Assembly: GCF_039645975.1 (NCBI RefSeq) | Contig: NZ_CP147918.1 | Span: forward strand, 1,116,001 to 1,180,000 | Length of the DNA stretch: 64,000 nucleotides | Origin: Sulfurimonas sp. HSL-1716 | GTDB lineage: Bacteria > Campylobacterota > Campylobacteria > Campylobacterales > Sulfurimonadaceae | Reading direction: 5' to 3' | Part shown: piece after piece, positions 56,402 to 64,000 of the stretch | Position numbering within the stretch: the stretch's first letter is position 1 | Layout of the letters: each line of letters begins with the position of its first letter | The notes under the pieces: generated by a model | The model's database searches: none | What the model saw: the letters and a program-made list of their open reading frames with translations, nothing else | What the model was told of the DNA's origin: nothing | Position numbers and translations under genes: made by a program

Positions 56402-57382
56402 ATGTCAAGCTTAGTTATAAAAGATTACACTTTAAAGCATTTTAATCTAAATGCAAAACCGATAATGGATGAATATCTGCACATGATCGAAATAGATCTG
56501 AGCGATTATACTTTTGCAGGAAACTACATATGGCTGTCGAACTCTACGGGGTTTTATGCGATAGTCAACGAGACCTTTTGTCTGTTTATCCTTTCTTCGG
56601 GTGTCTTGAGCATGCTTTTGCCGCCTCTTGGCAGACAGGAAAACATCTATGATGCGATAATAGAGTGTTTTGATATCATGAACACCCATAATGAAAACAA
56701 AAATTTTTCCAAGATCGAATATGTTCATGAGGATATTTTGGAGGGGTTTGTCGATTATCTGGAAGAGGGCACCGAGATATTTGAGAAGCTTAAAGATTTC
56801 ATTATCGAAAAAAAACTGGTCGACTATATTTATAGAACCGATGATCTCATAGACCTCAAAGGAAATCCCTATAAAGTAAAAAGAAACGAGATTAACCGTT
56901 TTAGAAGCATATACCCAAACCACAGAATAGAGATCTTTGACAAAGAGCAGCATGCAAAAGAGGTTATAGCGCTTTTTAACAAATGGGTTCAAGACAGAAC
57001 CATCCATATGCCAAAAGAGGATGCGGAAGTATTTTTAGACGGTATCTATTTCGAGCGTTTTGCGATAAAAAGACTTATGAATGATTATGACAACCTTGAC
57101 GTGATCGGGATCGTCATCTACATAGACAATGAGCTCAAAGGTTTTACCGTCGGCGAAAAAATAAGCGAAACGGTAGCAAGCGTCATCATAGAAAAAACGG
57201 ATTTTGAGATACTGGGATGCGCCCAGTTCATCTTTAGAGAGTTCGTAAAGATTTTAAAAGAGAAGTACGGCAGCGAATATATCAACGTAGGAGACGATAT
57301 GGGATTTGAAAATCTTAAAAAAGTAAAAATGTCATATCGTCCGGATAAACTCATACCAAAATATACCATCTACCAAAAATGA
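56402..57382 (+). CDS. DUF2156 (phosphatidylglycerol lysyltransferase C-terminal-like) protein
   Basis: A 326-residue soluble protein with tandem GNAT-like folds of the DUF2156 type (YLHMIEIDLSDYTFAGNYIW at the start, FTVGEKISETVASVIIEKTD and EYINVGDDMGFENLKKVKMS near the end). It lacks the membrane part of MprF, so it may transfer an acyl or aminoacyl group to another acceptor. ATG at 56402 has AAGG 6 bases upstream; a TTG two codons earlier is possible. Coupled to the next acetyltransferase by ATGA. Confidence 0.75.
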   Translation: MSSLVIKDYTLKHFNLNAKPIMDEYLHMIEIDLSDYTFAGNYIWLSNSTGFYAIVNETFCLFILSSGVLSMLLPPLGRQENIYDAIIECFDIMNTHNENKNFSKIEYVHEDILEGFVDYLEEGTEIFEKLKDFIIEKKLVDYIYRTDDLIDLKGNPYKVKRNEINRFRSIYPNHRIEIFDKEQHAKEVIALFNKWVQDRTIHMPKEDAEVFLDGIYFERFAIKRLMNDYDNLDVIGIVIYIDNELKGFTVGEKISETVASVIIEKTDFEILGCAQFIFREFVKILKEKYGSEYINVGDDMGFENLKKVKMSYRPDKLIPKYTIYQK

Positions 57383-57807
57383 CCGTCAGACAAGCTTCTT
57401 TGAGTGATCTAAAAGAGATAGAAAAGATCGAGAAAGACAATTTTTCGCCTGAAGAGTTCGGACTCTCACGCTCTTCTTTGCGCTATCATCTGAAAAGAAA
57501 CATCGTTTTTGTCGCAGAAGACGAGAACGGGATCATCGGATATTGTCTGTGGCTGAGTAGAAAAAATTTCTACAGGCTTTATTCCATCGCCGTTTTACGA
57601 AAGTTTCATTCAAAAGGGTATGCAAAAAAGCTTTTAGAACACTCTTTGTACAACTTAAAAGACAAAGCATTGCGTTTAGAGGTAAAGCAGACCAACGGGC
57701 AAGCCATATCGTTATATGAAAAATTTGGATTCAAGATCATCAAGATCCTGAAATCCTATTACCCGAACAACATGGACGGATATCTGATGAAAAGAGCTAT
57801 CTCTTAG
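57379..57807 (+). CDS. GNAT family N-acetyltransferase
   Basis: A 142-residue acetyltransferase. The acetyl-CoA loop is RKFHSKGYAKKLLEHSLY; strand 4 is RLYSIAVLR and the C-terminal QAISLYEKFGFKII is typical of RimI-like enzymes. The acceptor is unknown. Coupled to the DUF2156 gene by ATGA, which suggests joint action. Confidence 0.85.
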   Translation: MTVRQASLSDLKEIEKIEKDNFSPEEFGLSRSSLRYHLKRNIVFVAEDENGIIGYCLWLSRKNFYRLYSIAVLRKFHSKGYAKKLLEHSLYNLKDKALRLEVKQTNGQAISLYEKFGFKIIKILKSYYPNNMDGYLMKRAIS

Positions 57808-60340
57808 CAGCTCTTTTTAAAATCCACTCCACCCATTTATAGCCCTCTATTAAAGCAAACACGCCAATCGTAGCACCTCCTATATAGCCAAGCATCTCAA
57901 AGTTCGGCGATATAGAATGAAGCAAGTGCGGGAAAAGATAAAGAGCAATACTTTGAAGTGCTATTCCAATAGCAACTCCGATCCATATTGCAGGATTGAT
58001 GCTCAAACTTCTTCTTATATTGCGTAAAAAAGGTTCATTTTCTTTTTGCGCCAAGATACCGTTTACCCATTGTGAAGTCACTATAATGGAAAAAGATACT
58101 GTAACAGCCGCTTCATAACTATAATCATTGTTTAAAAGATGGATAAAAACGGCAAGTGTCACAGAAGCATTAACGATCGACACCCATGCTATTCTGGCTA
58201 TCTGCCAACGGTCAAAAAACTGTTTTTCAAGCCTGCGGGGAGGATTTTTCATGACATCTCCCTCTTGGCGGCACATCGGAAACGTTTTGTCCGTCACTCC
58301 GTCGGTTACGATATTTATCCATAATATCTGCGTAGCATGAACGGGCAGAGGAACGCCTGCTATGATTGCCGTGCTGATAAGGAGAATCTCATCAAAACAG
58401 GTTGCAAGCAGATAAAATATGACTTTTCTCAGGTTCGCCGTAATAATCCTGCCTTGACGTATCGCATCGACTATGATTCCCAGATTGTTATCGGTTATTA
58501 CCATTTTTGCGGTTGATTTTGCGGCTTCGCTTCCGCCGCCCATGGCGATACCAAGGTCAGCAGCCTTGAGGGCAGGGACGTCATTGACTCCGTCTCCTGT
58601 AACGGCTACGATCTCACCCTCTTTTTGCAAAAGCTTGACGACTCTGTATTTGTGCTCGGGAAGAGCGCGGGCTATAACACTGCATCTTTTGAGCGTATCG
58701 TAAAGTCTCTCGTCAGTCATATCTTCTATTTCCGTACCGTTTAGCACTCTGTCTTGTTCTTGCCATATACCAACATCCTTGGCAATAACTTGCGCCGTCA
58801 AAGGGTTGTCTCCCGTGATCATAATAACCTTGATCCCGGCATTTTTAGCATGAGAAACGGCATCGGCGACACCATCCTTTGCACTATCTGCAAAACCGAT
58901 GAGTCCTACGATACGAATACTCCATTTTTTAGGATCTTCCCAATTTTCCTCACTGATACCAAAAGCCAGAAGACGAAGCCCCGTCACAGCCATTTTATCA
59001 TGAGCCTTATCCAGATTTTCGAGTTCCTGCACACTGTTTGCAGCCATTGTCCTTAACGCTTCGTAGGCTCCCTTAATATACAACCGCTCTTTTTTTTGAT
59101 GATCTTGATTGACGGTTGCCATCATACGGAGTTTTGGATCAAAAGGGTGGTAAAACACTCTGGAGTTGTGTTTTCTTATCGGTTCATATTCGGACCCCAG
59201 CCAAACTCTAAGCGCTGCATCGACAGGATCACCGTGTTCTTGTGAAGCATCGTTACACAAGGCCGCGCACATCCTAAGAGCCTCTTTGTCGAGTACTTCC
59301 GTCTCTTTGACGGATAAATATCCTTGAGTGATCGTACCCGTCTTATCCGTTGCGATCACAGAAGCGCTTCCTAGCGATTCGACCGAAGGCAGATGGCGTA
59401 CAAGTACTTTATGGCCGCTGAGTCTATATGCTCCCAGAGCCAAAATAAGCGTTACGACTATAGGCAGACCCTCGGGCACTGCGGAAACCAGCTCGGCTAT
59501 AAGGACGGAGGCCAGATCGCCTATACCTAATCCATGAATGAGTCCCACGGCACCGACGATCAGTAAAATTGCGGCTAAAACTACGATAAGCTTCTTTGAA
59601 AAGAGGGAAAGAGAACGTGTAAGAGGAGAATCGGGAGAAAGCTCCTGCGCACTTTTGGCAATGCTTGCCAGATAAGTATGTTCTGCAGTGGCGGTAACCA
59701 GCCCTTTGGCTGTCCCTTTGATGATGTGCGTACCTGAAAAAAGAATGTTTTTTCTTTCATAAGGAGGGGTTTGAGATGGAAATATTTTATCCGCATCTTT
59801 AGAAGAGGGCACAGACTCTCCCGTGAGTGTTGCCTCGTCAACCTGCAGTCCATGGGATTCGATAAGCCTGATATCAGCCGATATAAGATCCCCTTCGCCT
59901 AAGAGGAGGATATCTCCGGGAACTATCTCTTCTGAAGGAACAAGCGCTTCTAGCCCCATTCTTACGACTCTTGCATGAGTCTCCGTGAGTTTTTTAAGCG
60001 CCCGGATGGAAGTTTCGGCTTTATACTCCTGAAAAAACCCCAAAATACTGTTTATGAAAAGGATGCCTGCGATAAAAATGCTGTCCGTGGTATGTCCCAT
60101 TGCAAAAGAAAGAAGCGCCGCAGCGATCAAAACGGCGACGATAGGGCTTTTAAACTGACCGATAAAAATAGACAAAAATGAACGCTTCTCCTCTTTGAGT
60201 ACATTTTTACCGTAAACTCTCAAACGCCTGGAGGCTTCATCGGCTTCTATTCCTTCTTCTGAACTCTCAAATATCTCGTAAAGTTCTTCGGGAGTCTTAG
60301 AGTGCGGAGAATCGGATAAGGTCATCATGCGGCTCACCAT
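57797..60340 (-). CDS. P2-type cation-transporting ATPase
   Basis: An 847-residue ion pump. TLTGES (actuator), DKTGTIT (phosphorylated Asp), MITGDNPLTAQ and GDGVNDVPALK (hinge) are intact. The M4 motif AVPEGLPIVV and the M6 motif WINIVTDGVTD place it with the calcium-type P2 ATPases; calcium or a similar ion is likely but not proven. About ten membrane helices are visible. A start at 60328 with GGTGAG just upstream is an equal candidate. It overlaps the end of the acetyltransferase gene by 11 bases. Confidence 0.9.
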   Translation of the reverse strand: MVSRMMTLSDSPHSKTPEELYEIFESSEEGIEADEASRRLRVYGKNVLKEEKRSFLSIFIGQFKSPIVAVLIAAALLSFAMGHTTDSIFIAGILFINSILGFFQEYKAETSIRALKKLTETHARVVRMGLEALVPSEEIVPGDILLLGEGDLISADIRLIESHGLQVDEATLTGESVPSSKDADKIFPSQTPPYERKNILFSGTHIIKGTAKGLVTATAEHTYLASIAKSAQELSPDSPLTRSLSLFSKKLIVVLAAILLIVGAVGLIHGLGIGDLASVLIAELVSAVPEGLPIVVTLILALGAYRLSGHKVLVRHLPSVESLGSASVIATDKTGTITQGYLSVKETEVLDKEALRMCAALCNDASQEHGDPVDAALRVWLGSEYEPIRKHNSRVFYHPFDPKLRMMATVNQDHQKKERLYIKGAYEALRTMAANSVQELENLDKAHDKMAVTGLRLLAFGISEENWEDPKKWSIRIVGLIGFADSAKDGVADAVSHAKNAGIKVIMITGDNPLTAQVIAKDVGIWQEQDRVLNGTEIEDMTDERLYDTLKRCSVIARALPEHKYRVVKLLQKEGEIVAVTGDGVNDVPALKAADLGIAMGGGSEAAKSTAKMVITDNNLGIIVDAIRQGRIITANLRKVIFYLLATCFDEILLISTAIIAGVPLPVHATQILWINIVTDGVTDKTFPMCRQEGDVMKNPPRRLEKQFFDRWQIARIAWVSIVNASVTLAVFIHLLNNDYSYEAAVTVSFSIIVTSQWVNGILAQKENEPFLRNIRRSLSINPAIWIGVAIGIALQSIALYLFPHLLHSISPNFEMLGYIGGATIGVFALIEGYKWVEWILKRAAKR

Positions 60341-60384
60341 CCTTTTATTTATGCGTCACATTAGATTTTAACCATAAAAAAGTG

Positions 60385-60390
60385 TATAAT
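60385..60390 (+). promoter_or_regulatory. -10 box for nadK
   Basis: TATAAT in AAGTGTATAATTG, 28 bases before the TTG start. Confidence 0.5.
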
Positions 60391-60418
60391 TGTTTAAAAA
60401 AGATATAAAGAGTCATTT

Positions 60419-61273
60419 TTGAAAAAAACGGATATAAAAAAAGCCGGGATCATTCTCAGACCTTCGACACCGGAACTTAAAGATATATTTTATGACATAA
60501 AAAACGTGTTTGAATCACATGGTATCGAAGTCTTCATCGACAGCATCAGCGGCGGCATGATAGACGTCATGGGACAGGAGTTTGACATCCTGTGCCAAAA
60601 ATGCGATATCTTGGTAAGTATCGGCGGAGACGGGACGCTGATCTCTACGGTAAGAAGATCGTACAAGTACCAGATCCCGGTTCTTGGCGTCCATGCCGGA
60701 AAACTGGGCTTTTTGGCGGATCTTTCGGTCGATGAGATGAAAGATTTCGTTCAGCTTTTAGTCAAAGGCGAATATCGCATAGACCACAGATCGGTTCTGC
60801 AGGCGACCATAAAAACAAGCGAATCCGAAGATACGATATTTGCGTTTAACGATATTGTTCTCACACGTCCCTCTATCTCTAAGATGATACGTATAGAGAC
60901 TCTGGTGGACGACAAAGCGTTCAACACATACTACGGTGACGGTGTCATCGTTTCGACACCGACGGGTTCTACGGCGTACAACCTCTCAGCGGGCGGACCC
61001 GTACTCTTTCCACTTACAAATGTGTTTTCGCTCACACCTATCTGTCCGCACTCATTGACGCAAAGGCCGGTCGTTCTTCCGGGGCATTTCAGCATCGATA
61101 TGAAAACACCGGACAAATCGGCACTGCTCATCGTTGACGGGCAGGATATACATGAGTTCGGCTCAGGCGATACCATAAGTATTAAGCTGGCAAAAAATCC
61201 GGCAAAACTGATACACAAAAAAGATTTCAACTACTTTGACGTCTTAAAAGAGAAGCTTCGCTGGGGAGAGTAA
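60419..61273 (+). CDS. nadK: NAD kinase
   Basis: A 284-residue enzyme that phosphorylates NAD to NADP. LVSIGGDGTLISTVRRS carries the GGDGT motif, and GVIVSTPTGSTAYNLSAGGP the conserved NAD-binding region. The start codon is TTG; the next ATG is far inside the protein. recN is downstream, with an AT-rich gene inserted between them on the other strand. Confidence 0.95.
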   Translation: MKKTDIKKAGIILRPSTPELKDIFYDIKNVFESHGIEVFIDSISGGMIDVMGQEFDILCQKCDILVSIGGDGTLISTVRRSYKYQIPVLGVHAGKLGFLADLSVDEMKDFVQLLVKGEYRIDHRSVLQATIKTSESEDTIFAFNDIVLTRPSISKMIRIETLVDDKAFNTYYGDGVIVSTPTGSTAYNLSAGGPVLFPLTNVFSLTPICPHSLTQRPVVLPGHFSIDMKTPDKSALLIVDGQDIHEFGSGDTISIKLAKNPAKLIHKKDFNYFDVLKEKLRWGE

Positions 61274-61278
61274 AAAAA

Positions 61279-62145
61279 TCAATTAATTTCTTCAAATTCA
61301 ACTTCTTCTCCATGAATGACTAGAAATGGAGCTAAAGAGTTTACTAATTTTATAATTTCTATTTTTTCTTTATCTTGATCTAATTTGCTTGATAGTTTTA
61401 CTAAAACTAAGCCAAAATAATATAATGTTTTTATACCATGATAAATTGATAAAGAAATATTTGTTGCTTTAAAATTTTTAATGGCTACAGATTGTAGTTC
61501 TATAGGAAAATTTAAAACGGTGCCAAAGTTATAAACATCTTCTGCTAAACTATGTACAGAATCCGAATTCATAGCATATAAAGTTCTATAAGCATCTTCA
61601 TGTCCACAAACTTTAAATCTTTTATAAAGCTCAGGCCAATTACTTTTTTTATTATTATATAATTTACTATTTTCTTTTTTAATTTGTTCAAACATTTCAA
61701 CTTTATCTTTAGAGACTTTTATTGCATATTCATTATTTATTTTTAAACAATGTTGATACCATTGTTTAGATTTGTTTAGAGTTGTATCAATAAAATTTCT
61801 TATAAATTCTTTTGAACGTTCATTTGTATCATCATCTAATAAATATAATAAATTTATAGAATGTTCTAGTGCTACACGTGCAAGAGGATCAGAACCGATA
61901 TATAGTTGCGATTTAAGTAGTACAATAATTGATTCATTAGTTTTCATTAATGCATTAGTTAAAACTTTAATCTGTGTCATTTTCATAGGGTTTGTTATAG
62001 ATTTAGAGGTTTCAAAAGTAAAGTTTAAATATTTTTTTTGCAATCTTTCAAAGATTTTTTCTAAATCTTCAATTTGATTTATATGAGATAGTTTTTCTTT
62101 TGTATCATTTTCATAATGTAATTTTAATTTTTGAATTTGATTCAT
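61279..62145 (-). CDS. AT-rich hypothetical protein, possibly DUF5677-like
   Basis: A 288-residue, almost all-helical soluble protein. ARVALEHSINLLYLLDDDTN and SDSVHSLAEDVYNF resemble the DUF5677 family, in which a helical bundle of unknown role is found. This family assignment is tentative. Its base composition is clearly more AT-rich than the flanking nadK and recN genes, and it lies on the opposite strand between them, so it is probably acquired. It ends 5 bases from nadK. Confidence 0.6.
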   Translation of the reverse strand: MNQIQKLKLHYENDTKEKLSHINQIEDLEKIFERLQKKYLNFTFETSKSITNPMKMTQIKVLTNALMKTNESIIVLLKSQLYIGSDPLARVALEHSINLLYLLDDDTNERSKEFIRNFIDTTLNKSKQWYQHCLKINNEYAIKVSKDKVEMFEQIKKENSKLYNNKKSNWPELYKRFKVCGHEDAYRTLYAMNSDSVHSLAEDVYNFGTVLNFPIELQSVAIKNFKATNISLSIYHGIKTLYYFGLVLVKLSSKLDQDKEKIEIIKLVNSLAPFLVIHGEEVEFEEIN

Positions 62146-62292
62146 TGCTATTACTCCAAGTTATCATAATGTTGTATAACAATATTACATTGAAAAAATA
62201 TTATAGATTAAAAAAATAACAAAATGCAATATTTTTATATTACTGCCTAAAAATATGTCAAACTGATAAAAATTAAGATAAGTGTTTTAAAG

Positions 62293-62298
62293 TATAAT
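62293..62298 (+). promoter_or_regulatory. -10 box for recN
   Basis: TATAAT in TAAAGTATAATTGC, 25 bases before the recN ATG; the AT-rich upstream region runs back to the acquired gene. Confidence 0.5.
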
Positions 62299-62323
62299 TG
62301 CAGACAATAAAGAGGTTTGACAG

Positions 62324-63859
62324 ATGATAGAGAGATTTTACCTAAAAGATTACCTGAGTTTCAACGAAGTAGAGCTTGAGCTGAAAAACGGTCTTATCGT
62401 CTTTACCGGTCCCAGCGGAAGCGGTAAGTCCATACTCATGAACTCCATTCTCTCTTCACTGGGTGCAAGCAGCTGTGAGGCTTCTCTTTGCGAATCAAGC
62501 GTGACTTGGGAACTTGATTTGGAAGAAACGGGCATAGAAGAGGATGACGTAAACGTCTTTAAACATATCAAAAAAGAGAAATCCCGCTATTTCATCAATA
62601 ATCAGAGCGTTTCTAAAAAAGTGATGTCGGATATCGGTTCAAACTATCTCAGGCACCTGAGCCTAAGAGACTACAGTGATTTTGAGAACGAAAATCTCCT
62701 CTGTATCTTGGACAACCGTGTAGAACACAAAACACAAAAGCTTGACACACTCAAAAAAGAGTATCGGGAAAGCTTCTTGGAATACAAAAAAGTCAAACAG
62801 GAACTTGAAAAGATAGAAGAAGAGGAAAAAAAGATCATAGAGCTCAAAGAGTTCGCTGCTTTTGAGATACAAAAGATCCAAGAGGTAAACCCTAAAGAGG
62901 GCGAAGACGAAGAACTTTTAAGTATTAAAAAAGAGCTTTCCAAAAAAGAAAAGGTGTTAGAGAGCATAGAGCTTGCAAAATCTCTTTTTGACAATGAGCA
63001 TCACGTTTTGAGTACACTTGATCTGCTGGATGCAGACAGCGCTTTTTTTGACGATGCAATGAACGAACTAAGAGTCGTATTGGATAACGCAGAAGAAAAG
63101 TTCGGGGCATTAGAGGATATAGAGGTCGAAGAGGTGCTAAACCGCATAGAGGAGCTCGGTGCCATCAAAAGAAGATACGGAAGCATTCAAGAAGCGCTTG
63201 CGTATAAAGAGCAGAAGATAAAAGAGCTTGAAGCATATGAGAACATCGAGATCACAAAAGATGAACTGGTACAAAGGCATGCTGTTTTAGAAAAAGCGGT
63301 CAATGAACTTGCAGATGCTCTAAGCGAGCTAAGAGCCAAAGAGCTAAAGTCTTTCAACGACGACCTAAACAAATATCTAAAAGACCTCTACCTAAGAGAC
63401 GCAAAAGCGGCCCTGCATGAAAACAGACTCGATATGCTTGGAAAAGACAGGATAGAACTGGAGTTGAACTCAACAGCACTAGATAAGATAAGTACGGGAG
63501 AGTTCAACAGGCTGCGTCTTGCCATACTTGCCTTAAAATCAGAGTTCATGAACAAAAACGGCGGTGTCTTGATGCTTGATGAGATAGATGCCAATCTAAG
63601 CGGTGAAGAGTCCATGAGCGTTGCAAAAGTGCTTCGCAAACTTGCAAAATATTTTCAGATATTCGTTATCTCTCACCAGCCGCAGCTTACCTCTATGGGA
63701 AATCAGCATTTTCTTATCCATAAAAAAGGCGATGAGTCTTTTGCAAAAGAGCTTGATCTTAACAGCAGGATAGAGGAGATAGCCCGCATTATCAGCGGTG
63801 AGAGCATTACAAAAGAAGCACGCCAATTCGCAAAAGAGCTTCTGGAGGCAAGCAGATAG
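62324..63859 (+). CDS. recN: DNA repair protein RecN
   Basis: A 511-residue SMC-like ATPase of double-strand break repair. Walker A is TGPSGSGKSILMNSILSSLG, a long coiled coil spans about 140-370, the signature region is ISTGEFNRLRLAILAL, and Walker B is VLMLDEIDANLSGEES with VISHQPQL after it. It is somewhat shorter than E. coli RecN, as usual in this group. It overlaps no gene; the next starts directly at its stop. Confidence 0.92.
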   Translation: MIERFYLKDYLSFNEVELELKNGLIVFTGPSGSGKSILMNSILSSLGASSCEASLCESSVTWELDLEETGIEEDDVNVFKHIKKEKSRYFINNQSVSKKVMSDIGSNYLRHLSLRDYSDFENENLLCILDNRVEHKTQKLDTLKKEYRESFLEYKKVKQELEKIEEEEKKIIELKEFAAFEIQKIQEVNPKEGEDEELLSIKKELSKKEKVLESIELAKSLFDNEHHVLSTLDLLDADSAFFDDAMNELRVVLDNAEEKFGALEDIEVEEVLNRIEELGAIKRRYGSIQEALAYKEQKIKELEAYENIEITKDELVQRHAVLEKAVNELADALSELRAKELKSFNDDLNKYLKDLYLRDAKAALHENRLDMLGKDRIELELNSTALDKISTGEFNRLRLAILALKSEFMNKNGGVLMLDEIDANLSGEESMSVAKVLRKLAKYFQIFVISHQPQLTSMGNQHFLIHKKGDESFAKELDLNSRIEEIARIISGESITKEARQFAKELLEASR

Positions 63860-64000
63860 ATGTGCTTCATCATTTCCATCATCTCTTTGGTGCTGTGCTT
63901 TAACTTTTATATGGCAAATAATCTTGTATTAGCCTTATTTTCGCTGTTAGTCTCCATATTTTTTATAATTTTGATGATAAAGAATATAAAATACGTAAAA
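63860..64000 (+). CDS. Membrane protein, 3' truncated by the window
   Basis: An ATG directly after the recN stop opens a frame that runs to the window end (47 codons). Two membrane helices are visible (about 3-19 and 23-42; LVLALFSLLVSIFFIILMI). Too little is present to name it. Confidence 0.5.
   Translation, partial: MCFIISIISLVLCFNFYMANNLVLALFSLLVSIFFIILMIKNIKYVK

Overview
The window looks like chromosomal DNA of a free-living, flagellated Campylobacterota, probably near Sulfurimonas or Sulfuricurvum. The grounds are the gene set (NspC, the epsilon-type DapD, a CiaD-like gene next to purU, sigma-54-type flgFG promoter), clear TATAAT -10 boxes that mostly lack a -35 element, dense ATGA/TAATG-coupled operons, and frequent TTG/GTG starts. 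This assignment is an inference; no rRNA or tRNA gene was seen. Genes are packed tightly. No gene-free stretch exceeds 300 bases, and the two largest gaps (40.75-40.99 kb and 45.32-45.57 kb) hold very small ORFs described here for the first time in this annotation.

Layout. 0-8.4 kb: end of nspC, a methyltransferase, a secreted DUF1566/EF-hand protein, a ferritin-like protein with a variant NifU-like protein, YgiQ, and a GAF-PAS-GGDEF-EAL protein. 8.4-16.0 kb (minus): housekeeping genes ychF, pepA, trpB, apt, rpiB, an M50 protease, lepB, folD. 16.0-17.3 kb: a small cytochrome c and a CitE-like lyase. 17.4-29.5 kb (minus): a Pel exopolysaccharide operon in the order pelC-D-E-F-G-A followed by a PelB split into two genes; a TonB-like gene lies upstream. 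30.6-41.6 kb: hemL, AtpZ-like, rpoD with a coupled PAS-like gene, flgF-flgG, leuD-leuB, a CiaD-like pair with purU and trmL, and an S24 repressor. 41.7-47.4 kb: an NlpC/P60 lipoprotein, a flagellar-rod-like mini-protein, dapD, an ankyrin protein, an RHH regulator, a CinA-like protein, and adk. 47.6-48.5 kb: an AT-rich island with a trypsin-like protease, followed by a second, different adenylate kinase and aspS. 51.0-56.1 kb: a molybdate operon (porin-modA-mop-modD-modB-modC). 56.4-64.0 kb: a DUF2156 protein, a GNAT acetyltransferase, a P2-type ATPase, nadK, an AT-rich hypothetical gene, recN and a partial membrane protein.

How genes work together. The Pel operon carries the full synthesis and export machine: PelF/D/E/G inner-membrane synthase, PelA modification enzyme, PelB/C outer-membrane export. 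PelD keeps an RxxD c-di-GMP motif, and a likely phosphodiesterase is encoded elsewhere in the window. The molybdate operon has a near-perfect sigma-70 promoter overlaid by ModE-like operators, and its first gene is an outer-membrane porin, which suggests a dedicated outer-membrane route for molybdate or tungstate.

Most noteworthy: the split PelB, the tandem ModE-like operators on a porin-led mod operon, two adenylate kinase types flanking an AT-rich protease gene, a hairpin that masks the ribosome binding site of a flagellar-like mini-protein, the NifU-like protein missing a key cysteine beside a ferritin-like protein, and three small ORFs (27-41 codons).
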